The translations under genes were made by a program, and so were the position numbers. Under the pieces are notes generated by a model that was given only the letters and a program-made list of their open reading frames with translations, did not search any database and was not told where the DNA came from. Shown here in pieces: positions 18,193 to 26,742 of a stretch of 57,159 nt of DNA. This DNA is from an uncultured Pseudomonadales bacterium (GTDB lineage Bacteria > Pseudomonadota > Gammaproteobacteria > Pseudomonadales > Cellvibrionaceae), in the NCBI GenBank assembly GCA_947494095.1, contig CANLTI010000030.1:1-57159 (forward strand), read 5' to 3'. Position 1 is the first letter of the stretch. Each line of letters opens with the position of its first letter.

Positions 18193-18486
18193 ATGGACTT
18201 GCAAATAATGAATAAAGCTACAGCGTACGTTGCGTCTGAAAAACCTGAATCTTATATAATGAAATTAGCGCGCCACTTTGCTCATAAAATTGATGTGCAA
18301 TATACAGAGCAGGCTGCCGTTATGACCTTTAGTATTGGCGTGTGTGAAATGATCATAGAGAAAGGTGTGTTGCGGATAGCGTGCGCATCGCCTTCTTTAG
18401 ATGAGCTGAAAGAATTAATGGATGTTATTAAGTCGCATTTTGATCGCTTTGCTAGCAAAGAGGGAGTCACTATTGTGTGGCCTTAG
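18193..18486 (+). CDS. DUF2218-family protein
   Basis: 97 aa. The family pattern is visible: YIMKLARHFAHKIDVQY near the start, a short FSIGVCEMII strand, and DELKELMDVIKSHFDRFA then VTIVWP at the end. DUF2218 proteins are small, cytoplasmic and uncharacterised, and several lie with siderophore or iron genes. It follows regulator 1 by 99 bp on the same strand. The start could also be the ATG at 18208. Confidence 0.8.
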   Translation: MDLQIMNKATAYVASEKPESYIMKLARHFAHKIDVQYTEQAAVMTFSIGVCEMIIEKGVLRIACASPSLDELKELMDVIKSHFDRFASKEGVTIVWP

Positions 18487-18517
18487 CTAAAAGTGCCGAG
18501 CCCAGTATGGATTGGTA

Positions 18518-18605
18518 GGGGGCAGGAACGCAAAGTCGCAGATGGCTTGAGCGGCCCAATCAATGATTCATTAGCGCCCAATTTCGCTGTCTCAGAATAA
18601 TTACA
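18518..18605 (-). repeat. Family A element, partial copy A2
   Basis: It contains GCAAAGTCGCAGATGGCTTG, the AATGATTCATTAGCGCCCAA core and a decayed terminus TCAGAATAATTAC. Only about half of a full copy remains, and the hairpin stem partner of CAAAGTC is damaged. Confidence 0.8.
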
Positions 18606-18609
18606 CCTT

Positions 18610-18639
18610 ATTAATCAATAATTATTATGATTGATTAAT
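18610..18639 (+). promoter_or_regulatory. Perfect inverted repeat before the MATE gene (candidate operator)
   Basis: ATTAATCAAT and ATTGATTAAT are perfect 10-bp arms around a 10-bp AT-rich centre. The centre and right arm also resemble a weak Fur box (AATAATTATTATGATT). It ends 32 bp before the MATE start, a position that suits an operator. The factor is unknown. Confidence 0.45.
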
Positions 18640-18671
18640 ATTGCTTCATGCACTGTTAAATAGTTGAATTC

Positions 18672-20033
18672 ATGTCTAGTCAAGCCAGTCTACCAAGTTC
18701 CCAGAGTCACTCTATTACACGCACGTTTTTTCGTTATGTGATTCCGTCTACCCTTAGTTTATTAGCAATATCAACAGCGAGCTTGGTTGATGGTTTTTTT
18801 GTGGGTAATTATGTGGGTACTGAAGCTTTAGCAGCGATTAATCTACTGATGCCATTTTTTTCATTGCTATTTGGTATTGCGCTAATGTTAGCAGTAGGTG
18901 GTGCTGTTAAAGCGGGGTTTTATATTGGTGCTAAAGAGTATAGGTTAGCCTCTGAGATTTTCAGTAAAACCCTGATCACTGTTTTTATCATAACTGTATG
19001 TACGGTACCTATAGCGTTATTTTTCGCTCACCCGTTATTTTTGATGTTGGGCGCAGATCCAGAACTCATCCCCTGGATGAGTGAATATTTTAATATCATA
19101 ATATATTCTATGGTAGTACAGCTTTGCGGTTTGGTTTTGTACTATTTTTTGCGTGCCGATAATTACCCTGAGCTAGGCATGCATGCATTGCTGCTTGGAG
19201 CTGTAGTTAATATTATACTTGACGGTATTTTTGTGTATTATTTTGACTTTGGATTAAAAGGCGCTGCTGGGGCAACCTTAATAGCACAATCTATGCAAAT
19301 TTTACTGCTGACACGTTACTTTTATATTAAAGATCATAGGCTTAAGGTAGTGTGGCCTAAAACATCGTGGTTAGAAATTTTTAATACGGCATACAATGGG
19401 TTTTCTGAATTCGTTAATGAATTTTCTATTGGTATTGTTATCTTGATACTTCATTGGATTGTTAATACGCAAAGTGGAGTGGGGGGTGTTGCAGCATTTA
19501 GTGTTATTAATTACCTGATTTTTGTGAGCCTAATGACATATTACGGTATTGTTGATGCAATGCATGCAATGTTAGCTCCTAATATTGGTGCTAAAAGGTT
19601 TTCTAGGGTTTTTGGTTTTATGTGTTTGGCTAGCTTTTCGATTGCGGTGTTAAGTTTTTTGTTTTTGTTGTTGATGTTTGTTTTTAGAGAAAACATTGTA
19701 GGGTTTTTTCTTGATGATGAAGCTTCGGCAGTTGCTGATTTAGCATCTAAATTCATATTTTTAATTTGGCCTATATTTATTTTTAATGGATTTAATGTTT
19801 TGATTTGTGCCTATTTGACATGCGCTCAAAAGCCTTTGCATTCAACTGTTATTGCATTGCTGCGCTCATTATTTTTACCTATTATGTTGGCTTTAATTAT
19901 TCATTATTTTTTTAAGGGCAATGCTTATTTATATGCGCTTCCTTTAGCTGAAATGCTAACTTTTTTTATGGCCATCTTTTTTATGTATCGCTACCGTCCT
20001 GCTAAATTACAACAAGCCATGATTTCTGAGTGA
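18672..20033 (+). CDS. MATE-family efflux transporter
   Basis: 453 aa with about 12 hydrophobic segments and the MATE duplication: N-half STASLVDGFFVGNYVGTEALAAINL and the related GGVAAFSVINYLIFVSLMTYYG in the C-half. MATE proteins expel organic compounds using Na+ or H+ gradients. It lies inside the siderophore locus, between the regulator and speA, and no MFS exporter is present. Export of the petrobactin-like product is therefore the best guess. The Bacillus petrobactin exporter is an MFS protein, so this would be a different solution. Confidence 0.85.
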   Translation: MSSQASLPSSQSHSITRTFFRYVIPSTLSLLAISTASLVDGFFVGNYVGTEALAAINLLMPFFSLLFGIALMLAVGGAVKAGFYIGAKEYRLASEIFSKTLITVFIITVCTVPIALFFAHPLFLMLGADPELIPWMSEYFNIIIYSMVVQLCGLVLYYFLRADNYPELGMHALLLGAVVNIILDGIFVYYFDFGLKGAAGATLIAQSMQILLLTRYFYIKDHRLKVVWPKTSWLEIFNTAYNGFSEFVNEFSIGIVILILHWIVNTQSGVGGVAAFSVINYLIFVSLMTYYGIVDAMHAMLAPNIGAKRFSRVFGFMCLASFSIAVLSFLFLLLMFVFRENIVGFFLDDEASAVADLASKFIFLIWPIFIFNGFNVLICAYLTCAQKPLHSTVIALLRSLFLPIMLALIIHYFFKGNAYLYALPLAEMLTFFMAIFFMYRYRPAKLQQAMISE

Positions 20034-20249
20034 AGAATATGGTGTAGGTTGTTCTGCTGTGCAGTAGTTGGGGGGGTATTAATAAATTATTTTACTGTGC
20101 CGTTGTATGCCTGCGGTTTCATGCCGCTTTTATTAATGCTTTTTTACACTTGACAATTGTTGGTTGAAAATAATTTATAATACTTTATCAGGTTGATTTT
20201 TATAAATACTTACCTTGCTTGGTAATGATGGTAGCGATAAATTATTTTT

Positions 20250-20299
20250 CGTAATAAATGTAACCATGCCTAATAATATTTATTATTATCACATAGAAT
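20250..20299 (+). promoter_or_regulatory. Putative speA promoter: TGTAAC-type repeat plus Fur-like box
   Basis: CGTAAT-AAA-TGTAAC (20250-20264) differs from the perfect repeat at 17265 in two bases. It is followed by the inverted repeat TAATAATA-TT-TATTATTA (20271-20288), similar to a Fur box, and by TAGAAT (20294-20299) as a possible -10. The speA start is about 300 bp further on, because a family A element lies between. The remainder of 20034-20600 is AT-rich and without a gene. Confidence 0.5.
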
Positions 20300-20385
20300 A
20301 GACCTTGTGCAGATGTTAGTTTTAATATTTTAATTTTTCAACTATTTAGTCAAATTAAAAACCCTCTTGGTAGGATTTTAATGAG

Positions 20386-20497
20386 TTGTTTTCCGGGCAT
20401 TTAAGCACGGAGTATTACGAGTAAAGCGTCGTAGATAGTTGTAGTAATACAGTCAATGATTCATTGGAGGATGCTTTCGATATCTATAAATAGTTAC
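20386..20497 (-). repeat. Family A element, decayed copy A3
   Basis: It retains TCCGGGCATTTAAGC at one side, CAATGATTCATTGG in the middle and AAATAGTTACC at the other end. Elsewhere it is strongly diverged. It lies between the presumed speA promoter and the speA start codon. Confidence 0.6.
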
Positions 20498-20600
20498 CAA
20501 TTTTTTAAGTAAAGCATAATAACGTCTGACGGTTATCTAGCGGTTGCTAGAAGCATTTATGATTAACTTAGGCTATTTTATCTTTACTAAGAGTGAATAT

Positions 20601-22508
20601 ATGACAACTATAAAAAATCGTGATTGGAATGCTACTCGATCTGCTGAGGTTTATGGAATTAATCGATGGGGTGCAGAATATTTTGGCATTTGTGATGATG
20701 GTAATGTCGTTATTAATACTATTATAGATGGTAAAAAGGTGAGTGTTAGTGTTCCTGAAATTGTAGAAGGTATGAAGGCCAGAGGCTTTGAGATGCCGGT
20801 ATTATTACGAATTGAAAATATTTTAGATCACCGTTTAAGATTAATTAATGAGTCTTTTCGTAATGCTATTGATCAGTTAAATTACCAAAATATTTATCGT
20901 GGTGTATTTCCTATTAAAGTTAATCAACAGCGTCATGTTGTCGAAGAAATTGTTAATTTCGGGCGTCAATATCATCATGGATTAGAGGCGGGCAGTAAAG
21001 CTGAGCTGATGGTGGCGTTGGCAAGTTCGCCAGATAACGAACGCTATATTGTATGTAATGGATATAAAGATGATGAGTTTGTGGAGCTTGGTTTAAGGGC
21101 TATTCAACTAGGTTGGCGGTGTTTTTTTGTACTAGAAACTCTTAGTGAATTAGATGTCATTCTTCGTTGTAGTGAGCGCCTGGGCGTATTGCCTATTTTA
21201 GGTGTGCGGGTAAAGCTTTCGACAACAGTTGATGGGCATTGGCAAGCAGATAGCGGTGATAGAAGTATTTTTGGTCTCAATAGTATTCAATTAGTGGGAG
21301 TTATTGAAAGGTTAAAATTAACAAATCAACTCGACTGCTTGCAGATGCTTCATTTTCACTTAGGTTCTCAGATACCCAATATTCAAAATATCAGGCAAGG
21401 CGTACAAGAGGCTTGTCGCTATTATATATCCTTGAAAAACGAGGGTGCCAAAATGGGACATCTCGATCTTGGTGGCGGGCTCGCCGTCGATTACGAAGGT
21501 ACTGCAAAATGCGATACATACAGTAAAAATTACAGTCTTGATGAGTATTGTGTCGATATAATTGAAGCTGTCATGGAAACTTTGGACCCTCAATGTATTG
21601 AGCATCCTGTATTGATGACTGAATCAGGTCGTTTTACGGTAGCACATGCCAGTTTGTTTTTATTTGATATTCTTGAGGTATCTAATTTTGAGCCTGTAAA
21701 TAACCTAATGTTAGGTGATAAGGCCTGTGATACTAAGCTTAAAAATTTAATCGATGTATTGGAAATTGTCGGTATTGAAAATGTACAAGAGTGCTATAAC
21801 GACGCGATATTTTATCGAGATGAAATTCGTCGTAAGTTTAATTTAGGACAGATTGATTTAAGAGAGCGTGCAGTCGCAGAAAATTTATTTTTAAGTATTA
21901 TGAAAAAAATTCAATTAATTGATAAGCAAGAATTACCTGAAGAATTGAATCGATTAAATGAAGAAATGGCTGATATTTATTATGGTAATTTCAGTGTTTT
22001 TCAATCGTTACCTGACACATGGGCGATAGGACAGGTGTTTCCTGTTATGCCGATACATCGCCTTAATGAGAAGCCTGAGCGCGAAGCAATGATCGCAGAT
22101 TTAACGTGTGATTGTGATGGTAAATTAGATAATTTTATTGGAGGCTTAAAAACAATACCCCTGCATGAACTGAACGACGGAGAGGATTATCACTTATGTG
22201 CCTTTTTAGTTGGTGCATACCAAGAAACACTCAGTGATCTACATAATCTTTTTGGTGATAGTAATGTAGTGAGTATTAGAATCACAGGTGAAGATGAATT
22301 TAGTTTTGTCAGAGAAATACACGGAGATAGTATTTCTGACGTACTAAGTTTTGTTGAATACGACCCTCGAATACTACAAGAAAAATTTCGTGATACGGTG
22401 GAATGTGCGGTAAGAGATGGAAAAATAACAGTCGCCAATCGACGAGAGATTCTCAAAACCTTTGAAGAAGGTATGCGAGGTTATACATATTATGAGAATT
22501 TATCATAG
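20601..22508 (+). CDS. speA: Biosynthetic arginine decarboxylase
   Basis: 635 aa from ATG 20601, where homologues begin (E. coli SpeA has 658); an in-frame ATG 57 bp upstream adds unrelated residues. A PLP-dependent fold III decarboxylase turning arginine into agmatine. The PLP lysine lies in GVFPIKVNQQRHVVEEI, the glycine-rich loop in HLDLGGGLAVDYEGT, and the C-terminal lobe in WAIGQVFPVMPIHRL. It belongs with the siderophore genes because agmatine leads to putrescine and spermidine, a building block of petrobactin. No agmatinase or agmatine deiminase is present in the window. Confidence 0.95.
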   Translation: MTTIKNRDWNATRSAEVYGINRWGAEYFGICDDGNVVINTIIDGKKVSVSVPEIVEGMKARGFEMPVLLRIENILDHRLRLINESFRNAIDQLNYQNIYRGVFPIKVNQQRHVVEEIVNFGRQYHHGLEAGSKAELMVALASSPDNERYIVCNGYKDDEFVELGLRAIQLGWRCFFVLETLSELDVILRCSERLGVLPILGVRVKLSTTVDGHWQADSGDRSIFGLNSIQLVGVIERLKLTNQLDCLQMLHFHLGSQIPNIQNIRQGVQEACRYYISLKNEGAKMGHLDLGGGLAVDYEGTAKCDTYSKNYSLDEYCVDIIEAVMETLDPQCIEHPVLMTESGRFTVAHASLFLFDILEVSNFEPVNNLMLGDKACDTKLKNLIDVLEIVGIENVQECYNDAIFYRDEIRRKFNLGQIDLRERAVAENLFLSIMKKIQLIDKQELPEELNRLNEEMADIYYGNFSVFQSLPDTWAIGQVFPVMPIHRLNEKPEREAMIADLTCDCDGKLDNFIGGLKTIPLHELNDGEDYHLCAFLVGAYQETLSDLHNLFGDSNVVSIRITGEDEFSFVREIHGDSISDVLSFVEYDPRILQEKFRDTVECAVRDGKITVANRREILKTFEEGMRGYTYYENLS

Positions 22509-22555
22509 GGCATTAGTCTTCTGACTTATTATTGAGGCGATCACTTACATAATTT

Positions 22556-22777
22556 GTAACTATTCAGAGGCACCGAAATCGGGCACCAATGAATCATTTA
22601 CTGGGCCGCTCAAGCCATCTGCGACTTTGTGCTCCTGCAAAGTCTAATCTTGCATATCCTTAGTGCAGGCGCACTGTCTAACCCTTCTTTCCCTGCAAGG
22701 CCCGGCGCTTAAATGCCCAGAAAATAATCCGTCAGTACCCTGTGAGGTGAGGCTTATCAGCTGAGCTGAATAGTAAC
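22556..22777 (+). repeat. Family A element, full copy A4
   Basis: About 222 bp with terminal inverted repeats GTAACTATTCAG and CTGAATAGTAAC. It contains the hairpin GACTTTG-TGCTCCTG-CAAAGTC (22623-22644), a second imperfect hairpin around GTGCAGGCGCAC, and CTGGGC...GCCCAG as an outer stem. It separates speA from the asb operon. It encodes no protein and no transposase. Confidence 0.9.
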
Positions 22778-22845
22778 TTTTTTTAGCTGTGTAATGATTA
22801 ATTTACACGAATACCTGGTTTTGTATAAGTGCCAGCGTGGCACAC

Positions 22846-22900
22846 TGTAACAAATGTAAATTCGATGCAAATGGGAATCATTTACATGTATGTTTATACT
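22846..22900 (+). promoter_or_regulatory. asb operon promoter: TGTAAC repeat, Fur-like box, -10
   Basis: TGTAAC-AAA-TGTAAA occupies 22846-22860. A Fur-like box follows at 22868-22886, core TGGGAAT-C-ATTTACA. TATACT (22895-22900) is a plausible -10. There is no good -35 hexamer 17 bp before it, which fits a promoter needing an activator bound at the TGTAAC repeat. It lies directly before asbA. Confidence 0.65.
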
Positions 22901-22937
22901 CTCTCGAATGATTAATATATTTTATATTGGTATAAAT

Positions 22938-24827
22938 ATGACATCGACCCCAAGAGCTATGGCTAATCGCGCATTATTTCAAGCCTTTATAAATTGCTAT
23001 CTTCGCGAAGTTGATTCGGGTGATTGGCTATCTTCTCATGCAATGATGGGCGACAAAGAAAGTTCAGAAAATTCCTTTTTGCTATTAGAGCTTCCGGTGT
23101 CTAGGTTATCTATTGTTATAGAAGTTACATATTACTCTGTTGTTGGGTGTCATCACTTTGAGCGTATTTTTTCGAAACCTCGTGATGTAATGATTGATTG
23201 TGATTGGGCTGAATCTGACCCGTTTTTTATTTTACAAATAATAATACATGATATTTATAAATCATTTATAAATAATTTAAAGGGTGATATTAATAGTGTC
23301 AATATTATAGAAAGGTCAAAAGAAAACGAAATAGAGCTTTTAGCCCGGTTAGTTGATAGCGCACAGGTTATGGCTAAATTCATATCGTTACGTTTGTACG
23401 ATGACCCATATAGTGTTGATTTCATACTGACCGAGCAGTCAAGCTTATTCGGGCATTGGCTTCACCCTACACCTAAAAGTCGACAGGGAATGACTTTTTG
23501 GGCGTTAAATGCTTATTCCCCTGAAGCTAATGGCCACTTTAAGTTACATTATTTTTCTGTAGATAAAAAGCTGATTAAGCAAGGTTCAGTGCTCGAATAT
23601 CAAGCGAGTGATATTATAAAGAAAGACCTAGATTCTGTTATTCAATTAGATATTCCAGAGCACCATTGTTTGATTCCCATACATCCATTGCAAGCTTGTT
23701 TTTTGAAGTTACAGCCTTGGGTGTTAGAGCTATTAGAGCAAGAAAAAATCATTGACCTTGGCGCATTAGGTGTTGATTTTACAGCGACATCCTCAGTAAG
23801 AACAGTCACACATAGAGAGGCTAAATGGATGTATAAGTTCTCTATACCTGTGAAAATAACTAACTCATTGCGTAGTAATATGCGTGATGAGCTAGAAGAT
23901 GGCATGGCAGTGGAGCGTTATCTTAACCGCTCAGGTTTTTTAAAAGAGAACCCGTCTTTTGGTATTGTTGATGACCCAGCTTACATCACTATAGAGCGCC
24001 CAGATAAGCCAGGTATAGAATCGGGTTTTGAGGTGATATTGCGGCGAAATATTTTTAGTGGTGAGGCCGGTGTCGGCATTGTTTCCATTCTCGCTTTGGT
24101 TCAAGATCCATTAAATAATAGCTATGATTTAGATTCAAAAAGTCTGTTGCAGAGCGTTATTTTTGATATTTCTAAAAGTGAAGGCCGTACTCACAAAGCT
24201 GTAGCATTGGATTGGTTTTCAAAATATTGGTATTGCTCAATAGAACCGTTAATTTTATTGTATGACCAGCATGGTATTGCATTAGAGGCTCATCAGCAAA
24301 ATAGCTTATTAGATATTTCTAGCGGTTATCCGAGTAAATATTATTATAGGGATAATCAGGGTTTTTATTTGTCTTTGACACACAGAAAAGAATTGTCAGT
24401 AATCGATGAGATGTCGTCAATGTCTGATATTTTTTATAAAGATGACGTGATATTTGAGGCTATATCGTATTACATATTTATTAATCAGTTGTTTTCTGTT
24501 GTTTATAGGATGGGGGCTGATGGTCTAGTTGAAGAGAAAATATTACTGATTAAGATACGTGGCCTTCTAGTCTCTATGAAAAGTAAATTAAAGGGTGTGG
24601 GTCTTGATTTTGTTGATCATATATTGTCTTGTGATCAGTTGTCGTATAAAACCAATCTATTGGCAAGGGTTCATGATATCGATGAATTGCATGAAGGTAT
24701 GGAAAGAGAAGTTTACGCAACACTAAGTAATCCTTTATATGATCAACCATCGGTCACTTCCATAGATGCAGTAGATGAAGGCGTTGTCACTAAATTTAAC
24801 GATGAAAGAGATTGTTATGTCATATGA
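22938..24827 (+). CDS. asbA: Petrobactin synthetase AsbA-like (IucA/IucC NIS synthetase)
   Basis: 629 aa from ATG 22938; earlier in-frame ATGs run into the promoter. NIS synthetase signatures are LHPTPKSRQG (ATP-site HPxxKxRxG), LIPIHPLQACFL, TSSVRTV, KITNSLRSN and LEAHQQNSLL. In Bacillus petrobactin synthesis AsbA condenses citrate with spermidine. The order of the following genes is the same as in asbABCDEF, which supports the assignment. The base composition is clearly AT-richer than in the flanking housekeeping genes. It overlaps the next gene by 11 nt. Confidence 0.88.
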   Translation: MTSTPRAMANRALFQAFINCYLREVDSGDWLSSHAMMGDKESSENSFLLLELPVSRLSIVIEVTYYSVVGCHHFERIFSKPRDVMIDCDWAESDPFFILQIIIHDIYKSFINNLKGDINSVNIIERSKENEIELLARLVDSAQVMAKFISLRLYDDPYSVDFILTEQSSLFGHWLHPTPKSRQGMTFWALNAYSPEANGHFKLHYFSVDKKLIKQGSVLEYQASDIIKKDLDSVIQLDIPEHHCLIPIHPLQACFLKLQPWVLELLEQEKIIDLGALGVDFTATSSVRTVTHREAKWMYKFSIPVKITNSLRSNMRDELEDGMAVERYLNRSGFLKENPSFGIVDDPAYITIERPDKPGIESGFEVILRRNIFSGEAGVGIVSILALVQDPLNNSYDLDSKSLLQSVIFDISKSEGRTHKAVALDWFSKYWYCSIEPLILLYDQHGIALEAHQQNSLLDISSGYPSKYYYRDNQGFYLSLTHRKELSVIDEMSSMSDIFYKDDVIFEAISYYIFINQLFSVVYRMGADGLVEEKILLIKIRGLLVSMKSKLKGVGLDFVDHILSCDQLSYKTNLLARVHDIDELHEGMEREVYATLSNPLYDQPSVTSIDAVDEGVVTKFNDERDCYVI

Positions 24828-26718
24828 TATTAGTAATGTTGTCGATAACTTATCGGTAACCGACGAAAAAAAAATAACAAAAAAGCGATTAATTTTATCA
24901 GATGTCGATCAGACATTAGCCTTTTATTTTTCTAATAAAGACTCTGAAAATTATATTGAGCAGCGAGTTGTTAGGCAATTTATTGAAGCTATTTTGTTTG
25001 AAAAAATAGTACCTTTTACGTTTAGCTTAAGAAAAGAAAATAAAATTTACGATGAAAGATTTGAAGATATATATGATAACTTTTTTGTTTTTAATGTCGG
25101 TGATTTAAATATTCATTGTTTAGGGGCGGTAAAGGCATTTGATCGAACTAGGATAGCTGAAGGTTCGGTAAAAGTTTTTGATGCGGGTGGTTACTATTCT
25201 TTGACGCTATTGGATCTAGTAGAGTCTTTGCCGATGGAAAGTGCTGATAAACAAAGGCTTTTCTCGGAGTTGGATCAAACAAATAAATTATGCCAGTGGA
25301 ATCACGATCACTTGTCAGTGTACTCTACCATTAGGCGAAATCTTTCTTTTCAAGATTTGGAGTCAGCTATTCATGAGGGGCACTTGTATCACCCTTGTTT
25401 TAAGACCAGAACAGGTTTTAGTATAGATGATCATGAGCAGTATGGCCCTGAGGCGGGCAATACTTTCCAATTAAATTGGTTGGCTGTATCTAAAGATGTT
25501 TTCAATCAACACCTACCTGATGACGAAGCCACTTTTTGGGTGGGTGAAATTGGGCATGCTAACTATGATTTTTTAACTAAAAAACTCATTGGTTATGAAG
25601 CGTCTTGGGAGGAATATTCTTTAGTCCCCATTCATCCTTGGCAGTTTAAAAAAATATTTAACGATGGCTTATCGAAAAAAATAGAAGAAAATGAAATAAT
25701 TGATTTAGGGGTCGTAGGTGACTTCTATCAGGCAACCCAGTCTTTACGAACATTAGTTAATGTGAGTCATCCGTCTAAAGCTAACGTTAAAGTGCCTTTA
25801 GATATTATTAGTACCTCTTCACATCGTAACCTTCAGCAGCATTTTGTTTGTTCGGCGCCAGTTATTTCTCAGTGGTTGGGGGATATTGTTGAAAATGATA
25901 GTTTTCTTAAATTGCGAAATAATGTCATTTTATTAAAAGAATATGCTGGTCTTTTGTATGAACCTACTATCTCATCAGAAGCCACGCCAGCGCAAAAAAA
26001 AGAAATTAATTTTTTGCAAGGTCGCATTGGTGCAATATATCGACAAAGTGTTGTTGATCAATTAAATGATGGCGATAGTGCAGTACCTTTTACTGCGCTA
26101 ATGCTTATAGATCCCGATGGCGAGCCTTTTGTTGTAGAGTGGGTTAGGCGTTATGGTGTAGAGGCATGGTTAGATAGGTTATTTGATGTCATGTTAATAC
26201 CTATTTGGCATTTATTAGTTAATCAAGGTATTGCTTTTGAATCTCATGCTCAGAATTTAATTTTAGTTCATCGAAATGGTTGGCCAGAAAAAATAGCTAT
26301 GCGTGATTTTCATGAAGAAACGGAGTATATGCCTGATTTTTTAGCTGATCCAAACTGTCAACCTGACCTTGAGAGTGTGGACCCATACTTTAAGATAATT
26401 CCTGATAATGAAGGTTATCGGATGAGCTCTATAGAGTCTTTATTAGAGTTATTTATAGATACGGTATTTATTTATAACTTGTCTGAATTATCTTTTTTAC
26501 TTGAACGTACTAAATATTATTCTGATTTTAAATTTTGGTCAAGAGTTAAAAAATCTCTTGATGATTATGAAAGCCTCGAAATAACACCCTCCGATAGAAT
26601 TAAAAAAATAGATGCTTTTAAACCTAGTGTTTTGGTTGAATCTTTGTTGACTAAAAAAATAAAAAATGGTGATCCATTAGAATATTATTCTCACACAGTA
26701 CACAACTCTATTTCTTAA
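24817..26718 (+). CDS. asbB: Petrobactin synthetase AsbB-like (IucA/IucC NIS synthetase)
   Basis: 633 aa from ATG 24817, which follows AAAGAG; an earlier in-frame ATG lies within asbA. NIS motifs are YHPCFKTRTGF, SLVPIHPWQFKKIF, TQSLRTLVNVSHP, STSSHRNLQQHF and FESHAQNLILVHR, with MRDFHEETEY near the C-terminal active site. AsbB adds the second polyamine or aryl-polyamine arm to the citrate intermediate. It overlaps asbA by 11 nt, so the two are probably translated together. It is only weakly similar to asbA along its length, so it is not a recent duplication. Confidence 0.88.
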   Translation: MSYDISNVVDNLSVTDEKKITKKRLILSDVDQTLAFYFSNKDSENYIEQRVVRQFIEAILFEKIVPFTFSLRKENKIYDERFEDIYDNFFVFNVGDLNIHCLGAVKAFDRTRIAEGSVKVFDAGGYYSLTLLDLVESLPMESADKQRLFSELDQTNKLCQWNHDHLSVYSTIRRNLSFQDLESAIHEGHLYHPCFKTRTGFSIDDHEQYGPEAGNTFQLNWLAVSKDVFNQHLPDDEATFWVGEIGHANYDFLTKKLIGYEASWEEYSLVPIHPWQFKKIFNDGLSKKIEENEIIDLGVVGDFYQATQSLRTLVNVSHPSKANVKVPLDIISTSSHRNLQQHFVCSAPVISQWLGDIVENDSFLKLRNNVILLKEYAGLLYEPTISSEATPAQKKEINFLQGRIGAIYRQSVVDQLNDGDSAVPFTALMLIDPDGEPFVVEWVRRYGVEAWLDRLFDVMLIPIWHLLVNQGIAFESHAQNLILVHRNGWPEKIAMRDFHEETEYMPDFLADPNCQPDLESVDPYFKIIPDNEGYRMSSIESLLELFIDTVFIYNLSELSFLLERTKYYSDFKFWSRVKKSLDDYESLEITPSDRIKKIDAFKPSVLVESLLTKKIKNGDPLEYYSHTVHNSIS

Positions 26719-26742
26719 CTATTTTATATTTAGGAGTAAATT

